From positions 99,218 to 163,217 of the forward strand of contig JAAYBJ010000003.1 in the NCBI GenBank assembly GCA_012730105.1: a stretch of 64,000 nucleotides of DNA, in the 5' to 3' direction. Positions 1 through 8,878 of this stretch are shown here, one piece after another. A model generated the notes under the pieces. The model worked only from the letters and a program-made list of their open reading frames with translations. It was not told the origin of the DNA and did not search any database. Each line of letters opens with the position of its first letter. The first letter of the stretch is position 1. Position numbers and translations under genes: made by a program. Source of the DNA: Candidatus Hydrogenedentota bacterium. GTDB lineage: Bacteria; Hydrogenedentota; Hydrogenedentia; Hydrogenedentales; CAITNO01.

Positions 1-2410
1 CGGGGTGGGCATCATCGGCCTGAATACCGCCCAAGCCACGGATGAACCACATTCCGATAGAGATCATGGTGTTATGGATCTGTGAGTTGTCGCCGTCCCA
101 CTCTTCCAGAATGGTGGTGGCGCCGTTCTTCAGCATGTTGCCGTAACTGGGAAAGGTCTCCTGGGTATGCATCAGGGTCAGGAGGTCGTTGCGCCGCTCG
201 TCGATAAGTAGCCGCGCCATATAATAATTGCCGTGCATGCCGGTGTTCAGGTGGCCCTTGCGGGTTTCCACGATATCCTTTTCGAGGGCGGCCAGCACCT
301 GCGCACGGTGCGTGTCGGGCGTAACATTGAAAAGTAGCGGCATGGCAAGATAGGTCTGCTCGCCATTGGCATAGGTTGCGCCGTCCGGGTTCAGGAATTT
401 TTCATGGAGCCGGGCGGCAAGCGCTTCGGCCTGAGCGGCGTAACGCGCGGCATCGTCGGCCTTGCCAAGCACCGCGCCGATTTTGGACGCCAGTTGCAGG
501 CAGTGAACCAGGTAACAGTTGTTGAAGAACAGGGTCGAATGGTCATCCACGCGGTCCTTGCCTTGTTTGCGTCCCGGCGGCACCCAGTCGCCCAGGAAAC
601 TCCATTCCATGTTGCAGCCGATGCCGGAATAGGGCTGCAGGATGCCGTCACCCATCTTGGTTTCAATAAAGGCAAGCCAGTTCTGCATCACGGGCCATCC
701 CTGCTCCAGCACCGCCTTGTCACCGTAATAGGTATAGACCATCCAGGGCATGGTAATGGCAAAACCGCTCCAGACCGGTCCGCCTCCCGCCTGCTGTGAA
801 TTGGGCGCGGTGTGGGGCAGGTCTCCGTCTTCGGCCTGGGACAGACGCCAGTCGGCGGCCCACTTGGCATAGAAGGGGCCGCTGCGGAAATTGAGCATGG
901 CCGCTTCCATGGAGGTGCCCGAATCACCGCCGTAGCCGAGGCGTTCCCGGTGCGGGCAGTCCACGGTGTAGCCGCCCAGGCTCAGGCAGCGGTGCGTCCA
1001 GACAACCATGTTGTAAATATCGTTCAGTAGCGAATGGTCACAGGAAAATTCCGCCGCGCGGTTATAATCGGTACTGACGAGATTGCCCTTGATTTCATCC
1101 AGTTTGGGCGCACGCGGCATGCCGTTGACGATAGCATAGCGGAAAGCGTGGTAGTTGAAACGATTGCGGAAAGACTCGCCGCCGCCACCCCGGGCCACGT
1201 AGGTGTCGCGCTGGTTATAGGTCTGGAATTTACCGTCCGGGAAACGCTTGTCGGCATAGGCCAGGTCCACGCGCGCGCCCGCTTCAAGCTCGTCCGGCAT
1301 GCGCAGTTCAAACCAGCCCGTGTAATTCCGTCCCATGTCCACCAGGAATCCGTCCTCGAGGGGAGACACGGACACGGGCAAGACTTCATCAAGCAGGCAA
1401 TTGCCCTCCATCATCTGCGCTTCAATCAGCGGCGTGGGCGGGTGATGTATCGTGGCGGGTTGCCACGCACTGTCATCAAAGCCCGCAGTGCTCCAGTCCC
1501 GGACTTCTTTGGCCGCTTCCACAAGTTCCCCGCCGTAGTCGCCGCTCGATCCTTTGCCCAGAGGGGTGATATGGCTGGGATGGGCCTTCCAGGTGGCGTC
1601 TGTAGGTATCATCAAGGTGGCGCCGTCTGCATAGGTAATCTTCACCTGCGCCTTCACGACCGGGCCTTGTTTGCTGGCCGGTTCCAAGATTGCAGTGGAC
1701 CAGCCCCGGCCGAGCCACAGGCCGATACAATTTTCACCCGCCTTGAGGTACTCGCTCAGATCCAGGGTAGTATACAGCCCCCGCTTCGCGTAGTCGGAAA
1801 CAGCGGGAACCAGCACCTCGTCGCCGGCCTTTCTGCCGTTTACATAGAGTTCATAATAGCCCAGCACGCAGATATGCGCCTCGGCCCGTGCAGGTTGCTC
1901 AGACAGCGTGACCATCTTATGCAACAGGGGCAGTGGGCCTTCGTTGTTTTCCATCCAGTCGCAGCCGATCCATTCGCCTTTCCAATCCGCCATGGTTATC
2001 GGACCAACGGTAAAATAGGCCTGCTCGCTCCAGGCGGATTCCTTGCCGTCCTGGTCCCATGTGCGCACTTTCCAGTAGCACCGGGCACCCGAAACAAGCG
2101 GTTCTCCTCCATAGGGCACGAAAGAGGACTGGTCCGACACCACCTTTCCGGAATCCCAGAGCACCTTTTCTTCCCCGGGCGCCACCTTCGGATCATCCGC
2201 AGTGACAATCACCTGGTAAGCGGACTGGGCCAGTCCGCGCGGACCGGGTGTGAGCATCCAAGACAGGCGCGGCTGCGGCCGGTCGATCCCCAATGGATTA
2301 TACAGATTCTCACAGCGCAGATGGGTCACGCCGGGCTGCGCGACGGCGCCCTGTACGACGATCATTACCGCTGCAATAGCCATAGTAACGACTCCCTGTA
2401 TTCTGGACAT
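1..2410 (-). CDS. Alpha-L-rhamnosidase (GH78), 3' end beyond window
   Basis: Secreted enzyme that would release terminal alpha-L-rhamnose from plant or microbial polysaccharides. The reading frame is open from the ATG at 2410 to base 1, so at least 803 codons are present and the C-terminus is missing. A signal peptide with an ALA-type end near residue 23 is followed by the GH78 N-terminal signature (LRCENLYNPLGID, then PRLSW) and a fibronectin-like part containing YWKVRTWDQDG. Near the window edge the (alpha/alpha)6 catalytic barrel is recognisable from HNTMISIGMW and GGIQADDAHP. The start is supported by AAAGGAGT 7-8 bases upstream and by a sigma70-like promoter at 2465-2493. The family call is strong; linkage specificity cannot be read from sequence. 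Confidence 0.9.
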   Translation of the reverse strand, partial: MSRIQGVVTMAIAAVMIVVQGAVAQPGVTHLRCENLYNPLGIDRPQPRLSWMLTPGPRGLAQSAYQVIVTADDPKVAPGEEKVLWDSGKVVSDQSSFVPYGGEPLVSGARCYWKVRTWDQDGKESAWSEQAYFTVGPITMADWKGEWIGCDWMENNEGPLPLLHKMVTLSEQPARAEAHICVLGYYELYVNGRKAGDEVLVPAVSDYAKRGLYTTLDLSEYLKAGENCIGLWLGRGWSTAILEPASKQGPVVKAQVKITYADGATLMIPTDATWKAHPSHITPLGKGSSGDYGGELVEAAKEVRDWSTAGFDDSAWQPATIHHPPTPLIEAQMMEGNCLLDEVLPVSVSPLEDGFLVDMGRNYTGWFELRMPDELEAGARVDLAYADKRFPDGKFQTYNQRDTYVARGGGGESFRNRFNYHAFRYAIVNGMPRAPKLDEIKGNLVSTDYNRAAEFSCDHSLLNDIYNMVVWTHRCLSLGGYTVDCPHRERLGYGGDSGTSMEAAMLNFRSGPFYAKWAADWRLSQAEDGDLPHTAPNSQQAGGGPVWSGFAITMPWMVYTYYGDKAVLEQGWPVMQNWLAFIETKMGDGILQPYSGIGCNMEWSFLGDWVPPGRKQGKDRVDDHSTLFFNNCYLVHCLQLASKIGAVLGKADDAARYAAQAEALAARLHEKFLNPDGATYANGEQTYLAMPLLFNVTPDTHRAQVLAALEKDIVETRKGHLNTGMHGNYYMARLLIDERRNDLLTLMHTQETFPSYGNMLKNGATTILEEWDGDNSQIHNTMISIGMWFIRGLGGIQADDAHP

Positions 2411-2464
2411 GCCCTGAGACTCCTTTAGGTTGCGGTTGCCGGTGAAACACCTTGGATTACGATT

Positions 2465-2493
2465 ATTGTATGCCTGGGTGGTGGTATTATCAA
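2465..2493 (-). promoter_or_regulatory. Sigma70-like promoter for the rhamnosidase
   Basis: On the minus strand TTGATA (2493-2488) and TACAAT (2470-2465) are separated by exactly 17 bases. The expected transcript start is about 47 bases before the rhamnosidase ATG at 2410. Both hexamers are close to consensus. No operator palindrome is evident around it. Confidence 0.55.
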
Positions 2494-2559
2494 GGGGAAA
2501 AAATAGAACGCCGTTGCGCCGACTGTGAAAAAACAGGCAAAACCACCCCTTCCGAAACA

Positions 2560-2580
2560 CGATAGCGATACCGATAGCGA
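2560..2580. repeat. 6-bp tandem microrepeat
   Basis: Three and a half copies of the unit CGATAG/CGATAC lie in the spacer upstream of the rhamnosidase promoter. This is one of several short-period tandem repeats that occur only in spacers of this window (see 49586, 51209 and 60167). Confidence 0.6.
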
Positions 2581-2634
2581 ACAGGACGAGTGGCACAGGA
2601 CAGGAATATCCATTACCCGTATTCCAGCAAACGG

Positions 2635-3039
2635 TTACTTTGATTCGGAGGGATCCTGCGCTTCTTGGATATCATCTCCAGCAGCACTGCCAGAAGTCAG
2701 TTCCTCCGGAGGTCTTAACAATGGATCCGTCCGCAGTACCCTAATGGCAGTAAACCATACCCACACGCCAAAGGTAATGGCGAAGCAGAGGCCGAAATGC
2801 ATGCCCACGGCGCTCAAGTGGCCTCTCCAGCCTGGCGCCAGCCGAACCACGGTCCACCAGGACTGATATGCCCGGAAGGTGTTTGTCGCCTGCTGCATCA
2901 GGTTGCCGTCGGCGTCCCGCATTTCCACGGTCTGCGACAACAGGGGCACCCAGCAGGTGATAAGCAGAATCACCAGCAGGTTCAGGATAAACTGCCAGGA
3001 GAGGAGCACCCTGGCAGCGGTCTTCAGTAGTGTTTTCAT
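2635..3039 (-). CDS. Small membrane protein of unknown function
   Basis: A 134-residue protein that starts 16 bases after the ilvE stop, so it is probably co-transcribed with ilvE. Two hydrophobic segments are visible, about residues 15-35 (LNLLVILLITCWVPLL) and 78-100 (FGLCFAITFGVWVWF), with a roughly 45-residue polar loop between them. The C-terminal tail is acidic and polar. The frame stays open upstream through ilvE, but the ATG at 3039 begins a sensible N-terminus (MKTLLKTAARV) directly before the first membrane segment. I do not recognise the family and assign no function. Confidence 0.6.
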   Translation of the reverse strand: MKTLLKTAARVLLSWQFILNLLVILLITCWVPLLSQTVEMRDADGNLMQQATNTFRAYQSWWTVVRLAPGWRGHLSAVGMHFGLCFAITFGVWVWFTAIRVLRTDPLLRPPEELTSGSAAGDDIQEAQDPSESK

Positions 3040-3055
3040 AGGCGCCGCCCCGTTT

Positions 3056-3985
3056 TCAATACACCTTGGTGCACCAATGGCGATATTCGGGCACCTTGCC
3101 CTGGACCACGTTGAAATACAATTCCTGCAGTTGCAGGGTAATGGGTCCGGGCTTGCCAGCGCCAATGACCCGCCGGTCCACGGACCGGACCGGGGCGACC
3201 TGCGCGCCGGTACCGCTAAAGAACAACTCATCGCACACATAAAGTTCCGTGCGGGCGATGTCCCTCTCCACCACTTCGAGGTGCAGCACGTCACGGGCCA
3301 GTTCCAAAACAGTATTCCGGGTAATGCCAACCAGGATGTCGGCATTGACGGGCGTAGTGATCAGTTTGCCCTGGTGGACCATGAACAGGTTCATGGCGCT
3401 GCCCTCGGCAACGGTGCCGTTCTCGCGCAGGAAGATGGCCTCGTGGAACCCGGACATTTTGGCCTCGGATGCGGCCAGGGACGAGTTGACATAACTGCCG
3501 GTAGACTTCAGCCGGGTCGGGATGGCGTTGTCGGAAAGGCGCCGCCACGAAGAAACGGCCACGTCGAGGCCGGCTGTAATGTCGCAATAATCGCCCAGTT
3601 TGATTACATAGCAACACAGGCTGGAGGCGACATCCTTCACGGTCGGCCCGAGGGAAAGCTCACTTTTATAGATGATCGGCCGGACGTATACGCCCTCCTT
3701 GAAACCGCTCTTGCGTATCAGCTCAACGCAGATATTTTCAACCGCCGCCGCGTCTTCGGGGATATCCATACACAACACCTTGGCATTGCGCATCATCCGG
3801 TCCACGTGTTCCGGCAGCCGGAAGACCAGGACATTGTCTTCCTCCTTAGTGTAGTAGCCGCGAATGCCTTCAAAAAGGCCTGTGCCGTAGTTGAAGGCAT
3901 GGGTCATGACGCTGACCTTCGCCTGTTCGACAGGCACGTAATTTCCTTCAAAATAAGCGATGGGGGCCGGATGCATGGTAGCCAT
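3056..3985 (-). CDS. ilvE: Branched-chain-amino-acid aminotransferase
   Basis: PLP-dependent fold-type IV transaminase (309 aa) that interconverts Leu/Ile/Val and their 2-oxo acids with glutamate/2-oxoglutarate. Family landmarks: the N-terminal stretch FNYGTGLFEGIRGY, the PLP lysine at about K160 (in RLKSTGSYVN), the phosphate-cup region GTVAEGSAMNLF, then GITRNTVLELA and the C-terminal ELFFSGTGAQVAPVRSVD. An in-frame ATG lies 18 bases upstream (4003), but GGAGAT sits 6 bases before the ATG at 3985, which I therefore choose. The gene diverges from the secretion operon and is followed closely by a small membrane protein. Confidence 0.93.
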   Translation of the reverse strand: MATMHPAPIAYFEGNYVPVEQAKVSVMTHAFNYGTGLFEGIRGYYTKEEDNVLVFRLPEHVDRMMRNAKVLCMDIPEDAAAVENICVELIRKSGFKEGVYVRPIIYKSELSLGPTVKDVASSLCCYVIKLGDYCDITAGLDVAVSSWRRLSDNAIPTRLKSTGSYVNSSLAASEAKMSGFHEAIFLRENGTVAEGSAMNLFMVHQGKLITTPVNADILVGITRNTVLELARDVLHLEVVERDIARTELYVCDELFFSGTGAQVAPVRSVDRRVIGAGKPGPITLQLQELYFNVVQGKVPEYRHWCTKVY

Positions 3986-4064
3986 AGATATATCTCCATT
4001 CAATTACCGGGGATGCGGAGTTATTTAAAGAAGACCTTGCGGATACGCAGAGCCATTACTAGTT

Positions 4065-4094
4065 AGTATCGCCCTTTTTACCGCCCCAATGCAA
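4065..4094 (-). promoter_or_regulatory. Candidate promoter for ilvE
   Basis: The minus strand carries TTGCAT (4094-4089) and GATACT (4070-4065) 18 bases apart, about 80 bases upstream of ilvE. The match is moderate. The rest of the 293-base divergent spacer to gspG is AT-richer than its flanks. A TATAAC at 4236-4241 may be a -10 box for the secretion operon, but no good -35 box accompanies it. Confidence 0.4.
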
Positions 4095-4278
4095 ACCAGC
4101 ACATTCCGACACATTTCAGAAAACAATCAATCCGAGGCTTTCCCCCGGAAAATTATGCATCCTCCCCTGACAAGCGGTACAATATTCTCCCTGTCATAAA
4201 AATGGCAGGTAAAATGCGTTAAGAAGGGTGTATTGTATAACGTAGGATGAAATTTTTTTATTGCAGTGGAGAGCGCCC

Positions 4279-4665
4279 ATGAAGTCTAACAGCGGTTTCA
4301 CATTGATAGAACTGATCCTGGTAACCGTGATTATCGGCATTCTGGCCGGCATGATTACCGCGAATTACAGCGGACGTGTCCGGGAGACGCAAATCCGTGC
4401 GGCCAAAGGGGATATTGCCACCTTGAGCACACAGGTTGACCTGTATGCCCTTGACAACAATGACAGTTATCCCAAAGCATTGGATGATCTTATGACTGGA
4501 AAACGGCGTTACATACGCGAGTTACGCCCGGACCCCTGGGGCAACCAGTACCTGTACAAGCCTCCCACGGATGTCCTGCTGGCCGATTATCAGATTTACT
4601 CGGCGGGACCGGACGGCATTCCGGACAATGAAGACGATGTGACCTCTTCATCCCCCATGCCTTAA
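4279..4665 (+). CDS. gspG: Type II secretion major pseudopilin GspG
   Basis: Major subunit of the periplasmic pseudopilus that pushes substrates through the secretin. The short prepilin leader is followed by the peptidase/methylation site G-FTLIELILVTVIIG (mature F1, E5) and a roughly 20-residue membrane helix. The C-terminal half has the GspG pattern DPWGNQYLY and an Asp-rich loop (YSAGPDGIPDNEDD), which in characterised GspG proteins binds calcium. ATG 4279 is preceded by GGAGAG at 4268-4273, so the longer TTG start at 4261 is unlikely. First gene of a nine-gene operon. At 128 aa it is slightly short but within the family range. Confidence 0.92.
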   Translation: MKSNSGFTLIELILVTVIIGILAGMITANYSGRVRETQIRAAKGDIATLSTQVDLYALDNNDSYPKALDDLMTGKRRYIRELRPDPWGNQYLYKPPTDVLLADYQIYSAGPDGIPDNEDDVTSSSPMP

Positions 4666-4711
4666 TGCGGATTTTGTCGGACTCCTGTCCCGAACGCCGG
4701 AAGGCTCTATC

Positions 4712-5239
4712 GTGAAAGATGTTCCGCGCCACAGTTCAGGCGGCCGCTCCGCTTTTACACTCCTGGAGCTGCTGGTCGTCATCATCATCATCGCCGCCCT
4801 CTCCATGTCCATTGTGCCCGTCTATATTTTCTCCATGAATGGCATCGAAATGCGCAACGCCCGCAATGATCTGCTCGCCGCCATCCGGTACGCCCAGGAA
4901 ATGGCGGTCCGGGAATCGCGGGAATACCGTATTATCTTTGATCTGGACGAAAACCGGTACTACCTGGAGCGTCTGGCCGGCCTGGACAAGGAAGAAAAGG
5001 TGTTTGAGCCCGCGGAATCCCTTCTGGGCGAAGAGCAGCGCCTTCCGGAATTCTTGACCCTCACCAAGATGAAAGGAAGGCAAAACAAGCAGACCCGTAA
5101 CTACTATATCCGCTGCCTACCCAACGGTACGAGCGACAAAGCGACCATTGAACTGCGTGACACGCGCGCGCGCAACATTCGTTACATACTCGAGATATCC
5201 GGTCCGCTGGGGCAGGTATCCATGGAGGAGCGCCGTTAA
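4712..5239 (+). CDS. gspH: Type II secretion minor pseudopilin GspH
   Basis: Minor pseudopilin (175 aa) with an N-terminal class III leader, site SAFTLLELLVVIIIIAALS (cleavage before F, E5 present) and a long hydrophobic helix. The region after the helix (ARNDLLAAIRYAQEMAVRESRE) is typical of GspH/FimT proteins, followed by a beta-rich globular part. It uses a GTG start preceded by GGAAGG at 4699-4704. Its stop overlaps the gspI start codon (TAATG), which indicates translational coupling. The leader has A rather than G at position -1, a tolerated but less common residue. Confidence 0.85.
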   Translation: MKDVPRHSSGGRSAFTLLELLVVIIIIAALSMSIVPVYIFSMNGIEMRNARNDLLAAIRYAQEMAVRESREYRIIFDLDENRYYLERLAGLDKEEKVFEPAESLLGEEQRLPEFLTLTKMKGRQNKQTRNYYIRCLPNGTSDKATIELRDTRARNIRYILEISGPLGQVSMEERR

Positions 5240-5697
5240 TGCGGACAGGACGGTCGGGTTATATTTTCGTGGAGACCGTGGTCGCCATGGCTGTGCTTAG
5301 CGCAAGTGCAATCGTCATCCAGAGCGCGCTTCGCCAGGGAATGCTTACCCACCGCCAGGCCCAGGACTATACCATCGCCCGTTTCCTGGTTCAGCAGGTG
5401 GCCGGAGAACAGGCCCTTTTATTCCAGCAACCAGAAGGCTCCGGCTCGGGACAGTTCGACCCGCCCTATGAGGACTATCGTTACGAGTGGGAACTGGAGA
5501 AAGTGGACATTCCCCTCCCCGAAGGCGTCGAGTCCCTGCCCCCCCCGTTGCGCCAGGAATTCGAGGATCGCTTTGTCGATTATATGGGCAAGCTGACCGT
5601 GCGCATCACCTGGCAGCGGGGAGGCATGGAGATGGAAGCCCTGGGTGAAACCCTGCTGCGCCCCGACTTGCTCTGGCTGCCCAAGGAGGAGCGATGA
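5239..5697 (+). CDS. gspI: Type II secretion minor pseudopilin GspI
   Basis: Minor pseudopilin (152 aa). The N-terminus is RSGYIFVETVVAMAVLSASA: a short leader, Glu5 of the mature protein and a hydrophobic helix, as expected for the tip subunit GspI that assembles with J and K. It overlaps gspH by one base and gspJ by four bases. The globular part is acidic and proline-rich. Assignment as GspI rests on size and on its place between H and J. Confidence 0.82.
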   Translation: MRTGRSGYIFVETVVAMAVLSASAIVIQSALRQGMLTHRQAQDYTIARFLVQQVAGEQALLFQQPEGSGSGQFDPPYEDYRYEWELEKVDIPLPEGVESLPPPLRQEFEDRFVDYMGKLTVRITWQRGGMEMEALGETLLRPDLLWLPKEER

Positions 5698-6464
5698 AGG
5701 TATACCTGCGGCACAGGCACCATCATGCGGCACCCCCCGCTTTCCGCGCTGGATTCACCCTGATCGAGCTACTCGTGGCAACCACCCTGCTTAGTATTGT
5801 CATGTCCGCCGTCTATACGCTGACCCACGCTTCCCTGCGCAGTTGGAGTTACGCGGAAAGCGGATTTGACCCCTACCGGGAAGCGCGCAGCGCGTTTACC
5901 CTGTTTTCCCACGAATACAACAATATGGCGGGACGTGCCGGCCACCTTTTTGAAGGAGACGACCGCCAGATCACCATGTTTGTGATTGCCCAGCCCATGG
6001 ATCTTGACGAGGGCGAAGGTCGTCGGCTGATGCGCGTCATCTACAGGTACAACCGCAACAAGCGCACCCTGGAACGGGAAGAAGCCCTGGTGGAGACCGC
6101 CTTGCCCAAGCAACCGCCGGACCCGAAAGAATTCGACCGTTCCCGGGTCAAGGTGGCGCGGGAATACAAAACCACCGTGGCGGAAAACGTCACCGACTTA
6201 AAAATCACTTATATCTGGGTGCCCGCCCCCGATGACATCAGCGATCCGAATGATGAGGAGCCTCCCGTTCCGGTGCCCGCCGTTTACATGGAGAGACACG
6301 ACCCGCTTTGGGGGCTTCCGCAAGGCGTCCAGCTTGCCATTACGCTCAGAGATCCTGATGATGACGAAAAAGAATATACCCTGGAGGCCACGTTTCCCTC
6401 GCGCGCCAACGCATTCCGCATGCCCCGAGAATCCCTGGAGAAAATGATCTTTGACGAAGAATAA
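5694..6464 (+). CDS. gspJ: Type II secretion minor pseudopilin GspJ
   Basis: Pseudopilus tip component (256 aa). A leader of about 20 residues, unusually His-rich (RHRHHHAAPP), precedes the site AGFTLIELLVATTLLSIVMS. The globular domain is larger than that of H or I, as is usual for J, and contains REARSAFTLFSHEY. The start overlaps the end of gspI (ATGA) and the end overlaps gspK by 14 bases. Confidence 0.85.
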   Translation: MKVYLRHRHHHAAPPAFRAGFTLIELLVATTLLSIVMSAVYTLTHASLRSWSYAESGFDPYREARSAFTLFSHEYNNMAGRAGHLFEGDDRQITMFVIAQPMDLDEGEGRRLMRVIYRYNRNKRTLEREEALVETALPKQPPDPKEFDRSRVKVAREYKTTVAENVTDLKITYIWVPAPDDISDPNDEEPPVPVPAVYMERHDPLWGLPQGVQLAITLRDPDDDEKEYTLEATFPSRANAFRMPRESLEKMIFDEE

Positions 6465-7392
6465 CCGGAAAAAAGGATTTGTGCTGATCAGTGTCCTCTG
6501 GATCACCGCCATGCTGACAGTGATCACGCTCGGCTTTGGCCGACGGGCCGCCCTGGACCGCCGCGCGGCCGCCTATGCCCTTGACCAGGAAGAAGCGATG
6601 ATGATGGCGCGGGGGGCGGTGGACCGCGGTATTGTGGAAATGTACAATCGCGGACTTATGTTTATGCTGCTGCCGCCGGAACTTCAAGGCGGCACCCACA
6701 TGGCCGAGTCCTGGGCACATCCCAAAAACCTATTTGAAGAAGGGTATTTTGAAGAAAGTGAACAATACGAAAATGACGAAGTCATTTATGTTATCACGGA
6801 CGAAGAGCGTTACATAAACATCAACACCTCCCCGCGGGAAATCCTGGAAGAAATAGAGTCCATGAGCCGTACGATCGTGCGCCGCATAATGACTCAAAGA
6901 GAAACAAATGACAAAGAAGGCTTAATGCGTTTCCAAGCCATCGAAGAAATTCGCTACCTGCGCGGTGTGGACGATGATGACTGGTTTGGTGAACGGGACA
7001 AAGCCGGGCTGAAAAATCTGCTGACCGTGTGGGGCGACGGGAAGATCAATATCAACACCGCCTCCGAAGACGTGCTGTCGTGCATTCCCAAGGTTAAAAA
7101 GCGTGATATCGCGGCCATCCTCGAATACCGCAACGGCCCGGACGGCGTTTCCTATACCTCGGACGATCTCGGCTTCATGAATATGGAGGATCTGGCGGAG
7201 AAAACAGGTGTAACCGTTGACCCCACAGGACCGTTAAATACATATTGCACTTGTACCTCGATATTTTTTAGGATTACAGGGGTAGCCACCCGGCGACAGG
7301 GCCGGATTCGCGCCGTATGTTCGGCCGTGGTCAGTCTGAGTGAGAGTGCGGCACCCATTCTCGATTGGCAGGAGAAAACGCTTGGCTCGTAA
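6451..7392 (+). CDS. gspK: Type II secretion minor pseudopilin GspK
   Basis: Largest minor pseudopilin (313 aa), capping the pseudopilus. The N-terminus KKGFVLISVLWITAMLTVIT is the GspK form of the prepilin site, lacking Glu5 as expected for K. Two helix-hairpin-helix-like stretches typical of GspK follow (YININTSPREILEEI and ININTASEDVLSCIPKV). Translation apparently begins at a TTG inside gspJ, with GGAG 10 bases upstream; no in-frame ATG fits. A stretch around 7200-7290 is less GC-rich and encodes the end of the globular domain. Confidence 0.85.
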   Translation: MTKNNRKKGFVLISVLWITAMLTVITLGFGRRAALDRRAAAYALDQEEAMMMARGAVDRGIVEMYNRGLMFMLLPPELQGGTHMAESWAHPKNLFEEGYFEESEQYENDEVIYVITDEERYININTSPREILEEIESMSRTIVRRIMTQRETNDKEGLMRFQAIEEIRYLRGVDDDDWFGERDKAGLKNLLTVWGDGKININTASEDVLSCIPKVKKRDIAAILEYRNGPDGVSYTSDDLGFMNMEDLAEKTGVTVDPTGPLNTYCTCTSIFFRITGVATRRQGRIRAVCSAVVSLSESAAPILDWQEKTLGS

Positions 7393-8878
7393 ATCAGGTT
7401 ACATAAGCATTTATCAATTGGATTCGAAGGCCATTTCCGTATTGCGCTGCAAACTTGCGGGGAGCAAACCGGTTGAAACCGCCTGGTTGCGCCGCGCAGG
7501 GGAATGGAACGATACGGAGGCCCTTTCCGGGGCGTTGCGCGACTTCGTTTCGGAACACGGACTCAAGGAAGACCAGTGCTACGTGATCCTTCCGCGCTAT
7601 GACGTGACCATCCGTTTCATCACGCTGCCCTCGCATGATATGGCCGAAATCGCGGGCATGGTGCGTTTCAGTGCGGAAGAGTATGTGCCCTACGCCTTGG
7701 ACGAGCTTATCATAGACCAGTGCGTTCTAAATCCCCTTGAAAGCGGGGAATCCCATGTGCTTGCCGCGCTCGCCCATCATGAGGTTGTCGAACGCACTAT
7801 CGCGCTGCTCGCGAACGCAGGACTTTCCCCCGAAAAGGTGTTTCTCAGCACCGCGTGCATGACCGGGGTCGCAGGCGTATGCCCGAGTGAGGGACGCTTC
7901 GCACTGGTGAATCTCAGCCCCGGCGGGATTGAAATTACGGTGTTTGATCAGAAAATCCCGGTTTTCAGCCGCGGCATCGTTTCCGTTCAGGACTGGGAGG
8001 CGCTGGCCGAAAACCCGAACATCTCGGGCGGAACCAGCGTTCTGGATACGGACAGCACGGAAGAACTCGCCTCCGAACTTCGAGGCTCGCTGTCGGCCTT
8101 CCGCCGGGAATCGCCGGACGGCCTGGGTGCGGACGATATTTACATTTCCTGCGCCTACGCCAATGTCGAGAAACTATGCGCATCCCTCTCGGAACGAACG
8201 GGCAAGAACTGCCTGCCCGCCTCCTTCGCCCTGACGCTACTGGACGGGTCTGAGACATCGGCTCTGCCCGGGATACCGCTGGAATTTGTCGGCGCCCTGC
8301 GTGAAATCGCCGGGGCCGTTCCCGCCTCATTGAACCTGCTCCCCGTGAGCGAAACCAAGGCCCGGCGTGTCAAGGGCGCCCAGCGCCTTGCGGTGCGCAC
8401 CGCCGTCTTCGCCCTGTTGATCCTTCTGGCACTTGCGGGCCTTTATTTTCAATCGCTGTATCAACGCCGCCAACTGATCCGGGAACTGGAGGAACGCATC
8501 AGCACAATTGAACCGAATGCCCGCGGCATTGCCGAGAAACGGGAGGCGCTTAACATTCTTCGCCGGCAGGTGGACCGGAAAGGCTCCATTATCGAGCAAA
8601 TCGCCCGTATCGTGGAGGCGACCCCGGACGACCGGGTCAACTTCAACCGGCTCAGCCTGCACCGCAGTGAAGGGATCACGCTTTGGGGCCGCGCCAAGTC
8701 CGTCACCGATGTGGCCCAATTCACCCAGAACATACGCAGTTCCGCCGAAAGTTACCTGGAGTTTTTCGCGCGCGCGCGCAGTTTGTACGAACAGCAGACC
8801 CTGGAACAGGATACCCAGGTGTTTGCCTACCAAATCGAAGTTTCCGCACTGGAGGAGGAAGAAGAAAATGGCCTCTAG
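7382..8878 (+). CDS. gspL: Type II secretion inner-membrane protein GspL (PilM/PilN-like)
   Basis: Assembly-platform protein that links the cytoplasmic ATPase to the periplasm. Roughly residues 1-320 look like the actin-like PilM/GspL cytoplasmic domain, with the conserved LPRYDVTIRFITLPS and MVRFSAEEYVPYALDELIID. One membrane helix follows (about 340-360, AVFALLILLALAGLYF), then a coiled segment and a PilN-type ferredoxin-like periplasmic domain. I use the TTG at 7382 because GGAG lies 7 bases upstream and it gives the N-terminus MARKSGY. An upstream start at 7340 is possible but has no such site. It overlaps gspK by 11 bases and gspM by 11. Confidence 0.83.
   Translation: MARKSGYISIYQLDSKAISVLRCKLAGSKPVETAWLRRAGEWNDTEALSGALRDFVSEHGLKEDQCYVILPRYDVTIRFITLPSHDMAEIAGMVRFSAEEYVPYALDELIIDQCVLNPLESGESHVLAALAHHEVVERTIALLANAGLSPEKVFLSTACMTGVAGVCPSEGRFALVNLSPGGIEITVFDQKIPVFSRGIVSVQDWEALAENPNISGGTSVLDTDSTEELASELRGSLSAFRRESPDGLGADDIYISCAYANVEKLCASLSERTGKNCLPASFALTLLDGSETSALPGIPLEFVGALREIAGAVPASLNLLPVSETKARRVKGAQRLAVRTAVFALLILLALAGLYFQSLYQRRQLIRELEERISTIEPNARGIAEKREALNILRRQVDRKGSIIEQIARIVEATPDDRVNFNRLSLHRSEGITLWGRAKSVTDVAQFTQNIRSSAESYLEFFARARSLYEQQTLEQDTQVFAYQIEVSALEEEEENGL

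Noticed and set aside
1034..2428. 464-codon open frame on the plus strand opposite the rhamnosidase
   Set aside because: It is the antisense shadow of the GH78 gene; the minus strand has GH78 motifs, a promoter and a ribosome site, and the plus-strand translation resembles no family.
2879..4066. 395-codon open frame on the plus strand opposite ilvE
   Set aside because: Antisense shadow of the high-GC ilvE gene; no family motif and no ribosome site.
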